From JBEKTY01 sp049515555 (GTDB lineage: Bacteria > Planctomycetota > Planctomycetia > Pirellulales > Thermoguttaceae): a stretch of DNA of 19,894 nt. The stretch is from contig JBEKTY010000151.1 of assembly GCA_049515555.1 (NCBI GenBank), forward strand, positions 1 through 19,894, in the 5' to 3' direction. Within the stretch, counting starts at the first letter, position 1. The number at the start of each line of letters is the position of its first letter. This document shows, piece by piece, positions 13,942 through 19,894 of this stretch. Below the pieces are notes generated by a model. It saw nothing but the letters and a program-made list of their open reading frames with translations. It did not search any database and had not been told where the DNA came from. The translations under genes and the position numbers were made by a program.

Positions 13942-15408
13942 TTACCTCCCCGGCATCGGCACCAGGGCGAAATAGGCCACCAGCACCAGGGCCACTACGA
14001 ACGTCGGCCATCGCACCTGGCGACCCTGACCGGCCAACAGCTTCACCAGTGGATAGGCCACGAACCCCAGGGCCAAGCCGTGGGCAATCGAGTACGTCAT
14101 GGGAATACCGATGAGGATCAAGAACGCGGGCATCGCCTCGGCATAATTATCCCAGTCGATCTTGGCCACGCTCCGCATCATCATCGAGCCCACCACGACC
14201 AGCGCCGGGGCGGTGATCGGGCCGTAACGCCCGATCATGGCCACCAGCGGGCTGAAGAACAACGCCAGCAGGAACAGCCCGGCGGTGGTGAGGGCCGTCA
14301 GGCCCGTCCGCCCGCCCTGCTCCACGCCGGCGGCGCTTTCGATAAAACTTGTCACCGTGCTGGTGCCCAGGGCGGCGCCGGCCACGGTGCCGATGGCGTC
14401 GGACAGGAGCGCCTGGCGGGCCCGCGGCAGCCGATTGTCGCGGATCAGCCCGGCACGCTCGCTCACCCCGATCAGCGTCCCCAGCGTATCAAACAAGACC
14501 ATGAACAGGAAGATCAAAATGAAGGGCAGCATGGGCCGGGCCAGCGAGCGGGTGAGGTCCATTTTCAGCAGCGTGGGCGCGATCGAGGGGGGCAGCGACA
14601 GGGGGCCCTCCCGCCGCAGGTCGCGCTCGGCGGCGGCGAACTGCCGGACCAGCTTGGACTCGGCCACGATCGGCCGGGCGGCCAAGGCCGGCGACCGCTC
14701 CAGGCCGTGGAGCAGCCCCAGCGCCAGTAGCGCCCCGGCCGCCATGCCGAGAATGATCGCCCCCCGCAGACGCAGCGCGAAAAATACCGTAGTCGCCAGC
14801 AGGCCGAAGAAGAAGACGACGAGGTCCGGCGAAGCCAGCCGCGGATTCATCCGCACGCAGGTGGCCGGATCACTCAGCACCAGCCCCGCATTTTGCAGGC
14901 CCACCAGCGCGATGAACAGCCCGATGCCCCCTGCGATGCCGTGCCGCAGGCTGGGGCTCACGGCCTCCAGCAGCGCTTCCCGCACCCCCACGAGCGACAG
15001 CAGCAGGAACAGCACGCCGGAGTAAAAGACCACCCCCAGGCCGATCTGCCAGGGGCTGGTCGAGCCCGGCGGGATCGTGCCGTTTCGCACGCCCTCGGCC
15101 AGCACAACCCCGGCGACCGGCAGCATAGAGAGCACGAAGAACACGTTCTCGCCCATGCCGGGGGCCTGGGCGATGGGATAGCGGGCGTATAGGCCCATGA
15201 TGACCGTGGCAATTGCCGCCGCCAGGCAGGTGGCCGTCATCACGGCCCGAAAATCCATGCCCGTATCGATCCCCAACAGGCTTCCCGACAGCACCGCCGG
15301 CTGCACGACGATGATGTAGGCCATCGTCAGGAAGGTAGTCAAACCGGCCAGCAGCTCGGTGCGGACCGTGGTGCCGTTGTCGGAAAGTCGGAAGAAACGC
15401 TCCAGCAT
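13942..15408 (-). CDS. NCS2 purine permease, AzgA/PbuG type
   Basis: This is a 488-residue integral membrane protein with about 12-13 hydrophobic helices. The start MLERFFRLSDNGTTVRTELL followed by AGLTTFLTMAYIIVVQP, then GMD...ATCLAAAIAT and YPIAQAPGMGENVFF, are hallmarks of the AzgA subgroup that imports adenine, guanine or hypoxanthine with protons. Later segments FDTLGTLIGVSERAG, GTSTVTSFIESAAGVEQGGRTGL and a TSxxTxxxES-like core also fit. ATG at 15408 is chosen for homology with the family start. No Shine-Dalgarno is present, and the predicted transcription start falls on or next to the ATG. The frame is open to 15582 through repeat DNA and should not be extended. Confidence 0.93.
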   Translation of the reverse strand: MLERFFRLSDNGTTVRTELLAGLTTFLTMAYIIVVQPAVLSGSLLGIDTGMDFRAVMTATCLAAAIATVIMGLYARYPIAQAPGMGENVFFVLSMLPVAGVVLAEGVRNGTIPPGSTSPWQIGLGVVFYSGVLFLLLSLVGVREALLEAVSPSLRHGIAGGIGLFIALVGLQNAGLVLSDPATCVRMNPRLASPDLVVFFFGLLATTVFFALRLRGAIILGMAAGALLALGLLHGLERSPALAARPIVAESKLVRQFAAAERDLRREGPLSLPPSIAPTLLKMDLTRSLARPMLPFILIFLFMVLFDTLGTLIGVSERAGLIRDNRLPRARQALLSDAIGTVAGAALGTSTVTSFIESAAGVEQGGRTGLTALTTAGLFLLALFFSPLVAMIGRYGPITAPALVVVGSMMMRSVAKIDWDNYAEAMPAFLILIGIPMTYSIAHGLALGFVAYPLVKLLAGQGRQVRWPTFVVALVLVAYFALVPMPGR

Positions 15409-15415
15409 AGGCCCT

Positions 15416-15443
15416 GTTATGCCACAGTGGGGCGATTTGTCAA
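15416..15443 (-). promoter_or_regulatory. Promoter of the permease, predicting a leaderless mRNA
   Basis: On the minus strand, TTGACA (15438-15443), a 16-nt spacer and CATAAC (15416-15421) carry an extended TGG before the -10. The seventh and eighth bases after the -10 are 15409 (T) and 15408 (A, first base of the start codon), so the transcript should begin at the AUG. Confidence 0.55.
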
Positions 15444-15477
15444 CCGTAGCCCAACCGTGGGCCAAGCCAACGTAGCA

Positions 15478-15580
15478 GGCACACTCCGTTTGCCGTCTGA
15501 AATGTATCAGGCACACGCCGTGTGCCGTCCGCTGAAGCAGAACACGAAGACGGGGACGGCACACGGAGTGTGCCTGATAC
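15478..15580. repeat. Three copies of a palindromic GGCACAC-N3-GTGTGCC repeat
   Basis: Copy 1 is 15478-15494 (imperfect, GTTTGCC arm), copy 2 is 15510-15526, and copy 3 is 15558-15574. Each is a 7-bp stem with a 3-bp loop. The flank TGTATCA-GG before copy 2 reappears reversed after copy 3 (CCTGATACA, 15573-15581), so copies 2 and 3 form an inverted pair separated by about 27 bp. They fill the divergent region between the permease and the M50 protease promoters. Confidence 0.85.
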
Positions 15581-15593
15581 ATTAGCGCCCAGC

Positions 15594-15622
15594 TTGCCGC
15601 GGCCCGCTTTGGGGGCTAGAAT
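15594..15622 (+). promoter_or_regulatory. Promoter of the M50 protease gene
   Basis: TTGCCG (15594-15599), a 17-nt spacer and TAGAAT (15617-15622, 5/6) match a vegetative promoter with the same -35 as the helicase gene. The start point would be near 15628-15629. That lies downstream of the first ATG (15621) and argues for translation from 15633. Confidence 0.5.
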
Positions 15623-15632
15623 GCAGAAGGAT

Positions 15633-16640
15633 ATGGAGAACGACCCCCGGAACAGTTTGCCCGACCGCAATCGCCAGGCTGATTTGGACGCGTGGAGCGT
15701 CATTGCGGCCGGGGAGGTACCCGGTGCGCTCTACGAGCCGGGCACGGCGGAACAGGGGAGCGGGTACCTGGAGGGCCCGGTGCCGCCGGAGCCGCGGCGC
15801 CGCCGGGTCTGGCTGCCCGTGACGCTCTTCGTCGCCACCTGCCTGAGCACGCTTGCGGCCGGGGTGCTCTTCTCGTCCGGTTGGAGCCACGGCTGGGGGC
15901 CCGCCCTATGCGACGGCCTGAAATACTCCTCGGCCGTGATGACCATTCTCCTGTGCCACGAGATGGGCCATTTCCTCCAGGCCTGGCGATACGGCGTACA
16001 CGCCAGCCTGCCCTATTTCATCCCCATGCCCTTCTCGCCCATCGGCACGTTCGGGGCGGTGATTGCCATGGAGCCGCGGAGGGGCGACCGCCGGGCCGTG
16101 TTCGATATCGGCATCAGCGGCCCGCTGGCCGGCCTGGCGCCGACCTTTGTGTTCTGCGTGCTCGGCCTGTCCTGGTCTACGCCCTCGGCAGCGAAGCCCG
16201 ACCCGAACGAACCCCTGCTGGGCTCCTCCTATCTGTTCGGCGAGATGGTTTCCCACTTCGTGCCGGCCAATGCCGGCGCGGAGCACATCGACCTCCATCC
16301 GGTCGCCGTGGCCGGCTGGGTGGGGCTATTGGTCACCGCGCTGAACCTGTTTCCCATCGGGCAGCTCGACGGGGGGCACATCCTCTATGGCCTGCTGCGC
16401 CGCAAGGCGCACCTGGTCGCTACTTTCGTGCTGATGGCGGCGATCGTGGGCGCGCTGCGGTTCCACCTCTGGCACTGGTGGCTGATGCTGTTCCTGCTCA
16501 TGTTTCTGGGCGCGCGGCATCCGCCCACGGCCGACGACGACGTGCCCCTGGGCCTGGCCCGACACCTGCTGGGCTGGCTCACCCTGGCCTTCATGCCGCT
16601 GGCGTTTACGCCGATCCCCATCGGTTTTCTCGGCGGATGA
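15633..16640 (+). CDS. Site-2 protease-like M50 membrane metalloprotease
   Basis: This is a 335-residue protein. A cytoplasmic leader of about 55 residues is followed by six or so TM helices. The zinc site HEMGH is at 109-113 in a TM helix, and the third ligand is in NLFPIGQLDGGH (D246), the NPxPxxxLDGG motif of the family. The segment after HEMGH (GVHASLPYFIPMPFSPIGTF) is typical of the EGY/plant-type and bacterial S2P subgroup. Such proteases cut substrates within the membrane to release regulators; the substrate here is unknown. The frame also has ATG at 15621 (4 residues longer), but the -10 box of the promoter covers it, so 15633 is preferred, with AGAAGG very close upstream. Its stop codon abuts a heptamer array, shared with the converging UPF0210 gene. 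Confidence 0.9.
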   Translation: MENDPRNSLPDRNRQADLDAWSVIAAGEVPGALYEPGTAEQGSGYLEGPVPPEPRRRRVWLPVTLFVATCLSTLAAGVLFSSGWSHGWGPALCDGLKYSSAVMTILLCHEMGHFLQAWRYGVHASLPYFIPMPFSPIGTFGAVIAMEPRRGDRRAVFDIGISGPLAGLAPTFVFCVLGLSWSTPSAAKPDPNEPLLGSSYLFGEMVSHFVPANAGAEHIDLHPVAVAGWVGLLVTALNLFPIGQLDGGHILYGLLRRKAHLVATFVLMAAIVGALRFHLWHWWLMLFLLMFLGARHPPTADDDVPLGLARHLLGWLTLAFMPLAFTPIPIGFLGG

Positions 16641-16708
16641 GCTGTCAGCGGTCAGCGGTCAGCTTCAAGGCACCGATTGTGCATTGCTGACCGCTGAATG
16701 CTGACCGC
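16641..16708. repeat. Inverted heptamer arrays filling a convergent gene junction
   Basis: Left arm: GCTGTCA, GCGGTCA, GCGGTCA (16641-16661), starting at the base after the M50 stop (16638-16640). Right arm: TGACCGC, TGAATGC, TGACCGC (16688-16708), ending at the base next to the UPF0210 stop (16709-16711). The 26-bp spacer could form the loop of a hairpin of about 21 bp. It would act on both transcripts, for instance as a two-way terminator. Confidence 0.88.
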
Positions 16709-18082
16709 TCAGTTTCGCAGCGACTGGACGGGGGCGGGGATGCGGCCGCCGAAGTGCACGAAGGCCTCGCTCGTGCCGCTGTTGCGGACCTCCATCACCG
16801 GCGCCGAGCCGAACAGGCCGCCGAAGTGTACCATGTCGCCGGCCTTCGCCCCCGGCACGGGAATCAGCCGCACGGCGGTGGTCTTGTCGTTGATCACGCC
16901 GATGGCCATCTCGTCGGCCACTATCGCGGCGATGGTCTCCGGCGGGGTGTCGCCGGGAATGGCGATCATGTCCAGGCCCACCGAGCAGACGCTGGTCATG
17001 GCCTCGAGTTTTTCCAGGACCAGGTGGCCGCGGCGGACGGCGTCCGACAACGCGGCGTCTTCGCTGACGGGGATGAAGGCCCCGCTCAGCCCGCCCACCG
17101 AGCTGGAGGCGAACAGGCCGCCCTTCTTCACCGCGTCGTTGAGCATGGCCACGGCGGCGGTCGAGCCGGGCCCGCCGATGGCCCCGATGCCCAGTGTCTT
17201 GAGGATCTCGCCCACGCTGTCGCCCACGGTGGGCGTGGGGGCCAGCGACAGATCGACGATGCCGAAGGGGAAGCCCAGCTCGGCGGCCACCTCGCGGCCG
17301 ATCAACTCGCCCACGCGGGTCACGCGGAAACTGGTGAGCTTGATCTCTTCGGCCAGGTCGCCCAGCGTGAGTTTCTCGCCCAGGGCCAGGCGGCGCCTCA
17401 GGGCGCTGGCCACCACGCCCGGCCCGGAGACGCCGATATTCACCGCCGCCTCCGGCTCGCCGGCGCCCAGGTAGGCCCCGGCCATGAAGGGGTTGTCTTC
17501 CGGGATGTTGGCGAAGATGACCAGCTTGGCACAGCCGAAGCCGTGCTGGGCGGCCGTGGCGGCGGCGATCTCCAGCAGCACGTGGCCCAGGCGATGGATG
17601 GCGTCCATGTTGATCCCCGCCCGCCGCGAGGCCACGTTGACCGAGGCGCACACGCGTTGGGTCTGCGCGAGCACCTCCGGCAGCGAGTCGATGACCACCG
17701 CGTCGCCGGGGGTGATCCCCTTGTGCACCAGGGCCGTAAAGCCGCCCACGAAATCGACGCGGCAGTCGGCGGCCGCGGCGTCCAGCGCACGGGCCAGTTG
17801 CACCGCGGCGGCGTGGCCATGGCCGGCCAGCAGCGTGGCCGCCGGCGAGATGGCGATCCGCTTATTGATGACCGGGATGCCGTACTTCGCCCCCACGCGA
17901 TCGCAGACCTCGACCAGCCGGCTAGCGTGCGAGACGATCTTCTGCCGCAGCTTGCGGCAGAGGTGCTCGATGCCGGGGGCGGCGCAGTCGTCCAGGTTCA
18001 GGCCCAGCGTGACGCTCCGCACGTCGAGGTGCTCGGCGTGCAACATCTGAATGGTCGAGAGTATTTCGTCGGTGCGAAGCAT
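16709..18082 (-). CDS. UPF0210 / PFL family protein (DUF711)
   Basis: This is a 457-residue protein of the usual family length, with no signal peptide or TM helix. Recognised segments include RSVTLGLNLDDCAAPG near 22-37, the glycine-rich AIGGPGSTAAVAMLNDAVKK around 305-325, SSSVGGLSGAFIPVSED around 330-346, and the ending PVPGAKAGDMVHFGGLFGSAPVMEV. The family is uncharacterised, with a fold reminiscent of pyruvate formate-lyase. In many genomes it is paired with a small ACT-domain protein (UPF0237), as here. The start ATG at 18082 has no ribosome binding site; the sequence only 9 nt upstream is already the heptamer repeat. That suggests the repeat spread up to the gene or that translation is leaderless or coupled. 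The family is certain, the reaction is not. Confidence 0.92.
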   Translation of the reverse strand: MLRTDEILSTIQMLHAEHLDVRSVTLGLNLDDCAAPGIEHLCRKLRQKIVSHASRLVEVCDRVGAKYGIPVINKRIAISPAATLLAGHGHAAAVQLARALDAAAADCRVDFVGGFTALVHKGITPGDAVVIDSLPEVLAQTQRVCASVNVASRRAGINMDAIHRLGHVLLEIAAATAAQHGFGCAKLVIFANIPEDNPFMAGAYLGAGEPEAAVNIGVSGPGVVASALRRRLALGEKLTLGDLAEEIKLTSFRVTRVGELIGREVAAELGFPFGIVDLSLAPTPTVGDSVGEILKTLGIGAIGGPGSTAAVAMLNDAVKKGGLFASSSVGGLSGAFIPVSEDAALSDAVRRGHLVLEKLEAMTSVCSVGLDMIAIPGDTPPETIAAIVADEMAIGVINDKTTAVRLIPVPGAKAGDMVHFGGLFGSAPVMEVRNSGTSEAFVHFGGRIPAPVQSLRN

Positions 18083-18091
18083 CTTGTTTAG

Positions 18092-18262
18092 GAGTCAGGG
18101 GTCAGGGGTCAGAAGTCAGGAGTCAGAAGCCAGAAGTCAGGAGTTGGAATGGCGGAGTGGTGGCGCGGCAGGGCCGTGGGCGTTCAGCAGTCGGCCAGGG
18201 CCGGCGCCCGGACCTTCTAACTTCTGTCTCCTGTCTCCTGACTCCTGACTTCTAACTTCTAC
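18092..18262. repeat. Paired heptamer arrays, AAGTCAG/GAGTCAG family
   Basis: Left arm: eight heptamers GAGTCAG, GGGTCAG x2, AAGTCAG, GAGTCAG, AAGCCAG, AAGTCAG, GAGTTGG (18092-18147). Right arm: seven heptamers in reverse, from CTTCTAA at 18214 to CTTCTAC at 18262. A 66-bp GC-rich spacer separates them. The right arm contains the stop codon and last codons of the ACT gene (stop 18252-18254). The left arm begins 9 nt upstream of the UPF0210 start. Any register of the 7-bp units can pair into a long hairpin. Confidence 0.9.
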
Positions 18263-18839
18263 CTGCCTTTCCAAACGGCAGCCGCAATTGGTTCGTGGCT
18301 ACAAAGACGTTCTCGTGCTGTAGTTTGACCGTAAAGCCCAGCTCCTGGCCCATCTGCTCCAGGTCGGCCTGCATCATGCGAATGTCCCAGCGGGCGGGCA
18401 CTTCCACCTGGCCGATCAGGACGAAGTCGTTGCCGCTGCGATCGCCGTAGAGATCGACGATGTTGACGTCCTTGCCGGCCAGGTATTGGCTGAAGCGGCG
18501 GACGATGCCCGGCTGGTCGGTGCCGAACGCGCTGACCACGAAGCGGTCGGCGGGGGCCTTGGCCGCCGCGGCCGCGGCCGGCAGGGTCGGACGCACCAGC
18601 ACCTGGTAGGGCTCGCCGGCGGAATCGGCGCCGCGGACCCGCTCGGCCAGGGCCTCCGCCTCGATCGCCTCCGGAACGCTGACGATCATGATCAGCGTAA
18701 AGTACCCGCCCAGCACGGTCTGGCTGCAGGCGTCGATGTTCCCGCCCAGCGATTCCACGGCGTTGCTGACGGCCGCCACGATCCCCGGGTGGTCGTCGGA
18801 CATGACGTTCAGCACGTAAACGTGTGGATAGCGGGTCAT
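18252..18839 (-). CDS. Two-ACT-domain protein (GcvR-like), partner of UPF0210
   Basis: This is a 195-residue protein with two ACT regulatory domains: about 7-75 (VYVLNVMSDDHPGIVAAVSN, then the GGYFTLIMIVSV strand), an Ala-rich linker, and about 98-175 (VVSAFGTDQPGIVRRFSQYL, FVLIGQVEVP). The D-x-P-G-I turns are typical amino-acid-binding edges. The arrangement matches GcvR-like regulators and the ACT protein that accompanies UPF0210. ATG at 18839 is used; a GTG sits directly before it at 18842. TAGGAT, 8 nt upstream, can be read either as a ribosome binding site or as an extended -10 (TGG-TAGGAT) of a nearly leaderless message. The last residues (GRS) and stop are written in heptamer repeat DNA, so the original C-terminus may have been altered. 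It is separated from UPF0210 by that repeat. Confidence 0.9.
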   Translation of the reverse strand: MTRYPHVYVLNVMSDDHPGIVAAVSNAVESLGGNIDACSQTVLGGYFTLIMIVSVPEAIEAEALAERVRGADSAGEPYQVLVRPTLPAAAAAAKAPADRFVVSAFGTDQPGIVRRFSQYLAGKDVNIVDLYGDRSGNDFVLIGQVEVPARWDIRMMQADLEQMGQELGFTVKLQHENVFVATNQLRLPFGKAGRS

Positions 18840-18877
18840 CACGCTGATCCTACCACGGCCGCCGATGCCGGGAAAGG

Positions 18878-19006
18878 GCTATCAGCGGTCAGCTATCAGC
18901 GGTCAGAAGATGGCCGAGTCGCTCCGGTGGGGCTCGCTCGCGCTCGACCCACCCTTTGGCCTGGCTGATCGCTGACCGCTGACGGCTGATTGCTCACCGC
19001 TCACCG
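18878..19006. repeat. Paired heptamer arrays, GCGGTCA/GCTATCA family
   Basis: Left arm: GCTATCA, GCGGTCA, GCTATCA, GCGGTCA (18878-18905). Right arm: TGATCGC, TGACCGC, TGACGGC, TGATTGC, TCACCGC and a partial TCACCG (18966-19006). The spacer is 60 bp. The GntR stop (TGA, 18994-18996 on the minus strand) and its last codons lie inside the right arm. The left arm is 39 nt upstream of the ACT gene start, so the element also sits in that gene's promoter region. Confidence 0.9.
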
Positions 19007-19689
19007 TCGAAGAGGACGCTTTCGACGCCCTGGCCGACACGGTCGATATGATGGGCCATGGCCATGGCGGCCCTGTCGCCGTCGCCCGCCAGCAGTGCGG
19101 CGATAATCGCGGGGTGGTCTTCGACGGCCTGCCGGTGGACGGGCGGCCGGTTGCCGACGGCCTCCCGCAAGGCGACCACCAGCATCTGGTATCGGCCGAT
19201 TTCATTGGCCAGGCGGGCATTGCCGCAATGCGTGCCGAGCAAGCCGTGGAAGCGGTCGTCGGCGACGGCCGCCTCGGCGAGCCACTCGCTGCCGTCGCGG
19301 GCCAATGCCGCGATCAGGCGCTGTGTTTCGGCCTGGCTTGTCGCCAGTGTGGCCGGGCTGATCCGGCCGCAGGCGTTGCGCGCCGCTTCGCTTTCGAGAA
19401 TCCGGTGCACGTGATAGACCTCGCGAAGCTGCTCCCGGCCGAACGGTTTTACCACTGCGCCCCGGTTGTGTTGGATCTCGATCACGCCGGCCTGCTCCAA
19501 TCCGACCAGGGCTTCGCGGATGGGGGTGGGGCTGACGCCGAAGCGCTCGGACAATTGCTTGGCGACGAGCCGCGTGCCGGCCGGCAGCTCGCCCTGGAAG
19601 ATGGCCCGCAACAGTCGTCGCCCGATGTCGTGCCGCAGCGCCCCGTGGGACAGCGCATCGACCGGCTCGATAGGATCATGCGTGTTCAT
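18994..19689 (-). CDS. GntR family transcriptional regulator (FCD domain)
   Basis: This is a 231-residue regulator of the FadR/FCD subfamily. The winged helix-turn-helix covers about 18-83; key parts are GTRLVAKQLSERFGVSPTPI and LEQAGVIEI. The all-helical FCD effector domain spans about 95-222, with DDRFHGLL and EDHPAIIAALLAGD...HHI supplying the usual metal and ligand contacts (D, H, H). Such proteins bind an organic acid or sugar acid and repress a nearby catabolic operon, often by binding their own promoter. The ligand is unknown here; the candidate target may lie beyond the right edge or in this region. ATG at 19689 gives the normal N-terminus; the ribosome binding site is weak. Its 3' end is inside a heptamer array. 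Confidence 0.92.
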   Translation of the reverse strand: MNTHDPIEPVDALSHGALRHDIGRRLLRAIFQGELPAGTRLVAKQLSERFGVSPTPIREALVGLEQAGVIEIQHNRGAVVKPFGREQLREVYHVHRILESEAARNACGRISPATLATSQAETQRLIAALARDGSEWLAEAAVADDRFHGLLGTHCGNARLANEIGRYQMLVVALREAVGNRPPVHRQAVEDHPAIIAALLAGDGDRAAMAMAHHIDRVGQGVESVLFDGER

Positions 19690-19806
19690 GACGCAACCAG
19701 GGTGCCCGAAATAGCTACGTCGCCAAGGTGGAATTATCTGGCCTTGAAAGCCGGGACGAGTGGCCCATCACGCCGCCAGCCTTTGTGAGGCCCACCTGAA
19801 ACCGCA

Positions 19807-19835
19807 ATGATACCATAAGGCGGCGTATCTGAGAA
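19807..19835 (-). promoter_or_regulatory. Promoter of the GntR gene
   Basis: On the minus strand, TTCTCA (19830-19835), a 17-nt spacer and TATCAT (19807-19812, 5/6) have an extended TGG before the -10. The spacer and -10 (TTATGGTAT core) closely match the promoter at 12754-12782. The leader to ATG 19689 is about 110 nt, long enough to hold an operator. Confidence 0.55.
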
Positions 19836-19894
19836 GAGATTGACTGCCCATCTGACGACTTATGCTGCGGGGGGGGAGAGATTGCCTATTTTCC

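Noticed and set aside
16754..18091. A 445-codon plus-strand frame opposite UPF0210
   Set aside because: His/Gly/Arg-rich antisense shadow; UPF0210 family match is unambiguous on the other strand.
18092..18262. Heptamer arrays as a CRISPR array
   Set aside because: Units are 7 bp without spacers, arms are inverted, and no cas genes are present.

Overview
The window is about 19.9 kb of GC-rich bacterial DNA. It most likely comes from a planctomycete, probably in or near the Pirellulales. The pointers are a DUF1559-like protein, a stand-alone RNA polymerase alpha C-terminal domain protein, frequent GTG/TTG starts with variable Shine-Dalgarno signals, secreted SGNH and beta-helix proteins beside a sugar transporter, and intergenic DNA full of short palindromic and heptameric repeats. 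This placement is by gene content and style, not by a search. No rRNA, tRNA, CRISPR, transposase or phage structural genes were seen.

Layout. (1) 1-5373, minus strand: a likely operon of an MFS sugar/H+ symporter, a secreted IPT-like plus pectate-lyase-like beta-helix protein split by a probable frameshift, a secreted SGNH esterase-like protein, and a DJ-1/PfpI protein cut by the window edge. It reads as a small carbohydrate uptake and deacylation cluster. (2) 5406-7733, minus: three tightly overlapping genes for a DUF3592 membrane protein with an arrestin-like tail, a small arrestin-like protein, and a P-loop ATPase without an ABC signature. (3) 7862-8188, minus: the orphan alpha-CTD protein. 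It is divergent from (4) 8359-10710, plus: a UvrD/PcrA helicase whose linker contains a heptamer repeat array. (5) 10.7-12.8 kb: a DUF1559-like protein (plus) convergent with an unusual 286-residue protein (minus) that has a CheD-like [ST]xGxGxC...H catalytic signature and its own strong, palindrome-bearing promoter. (6) 12822-15408, minus: a short-chain dehydrogenase and an AzgA-like purine permease. (7) 15633-16640, plus: an M50 membrane metalloprotease. (8) 16709-19689, minus: a UPF0210 protein, a two-ACT-domain protein (family partners), and a GntR/FCD regulator.

Two signals deserve most attention. The first is the CheD-like deamidase candidate, outside any chemotaxis context. The second is a set of degenerate 7-bp tandem repeats in three consecutive intergenic regions (16.6-19.0 kb). 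They form facing inverted arms, and an arm begins at or overlaps the stop codon of four genes. A related heptamer array sits in frame inside the helicase. Two other palindromic repeat families fill the intergenic regions at 13.7-13.9 and 15.5 kb. Promoters could be read for eight transcription starts, one of which would give a leaderless permease mRNA; one more is tentative.
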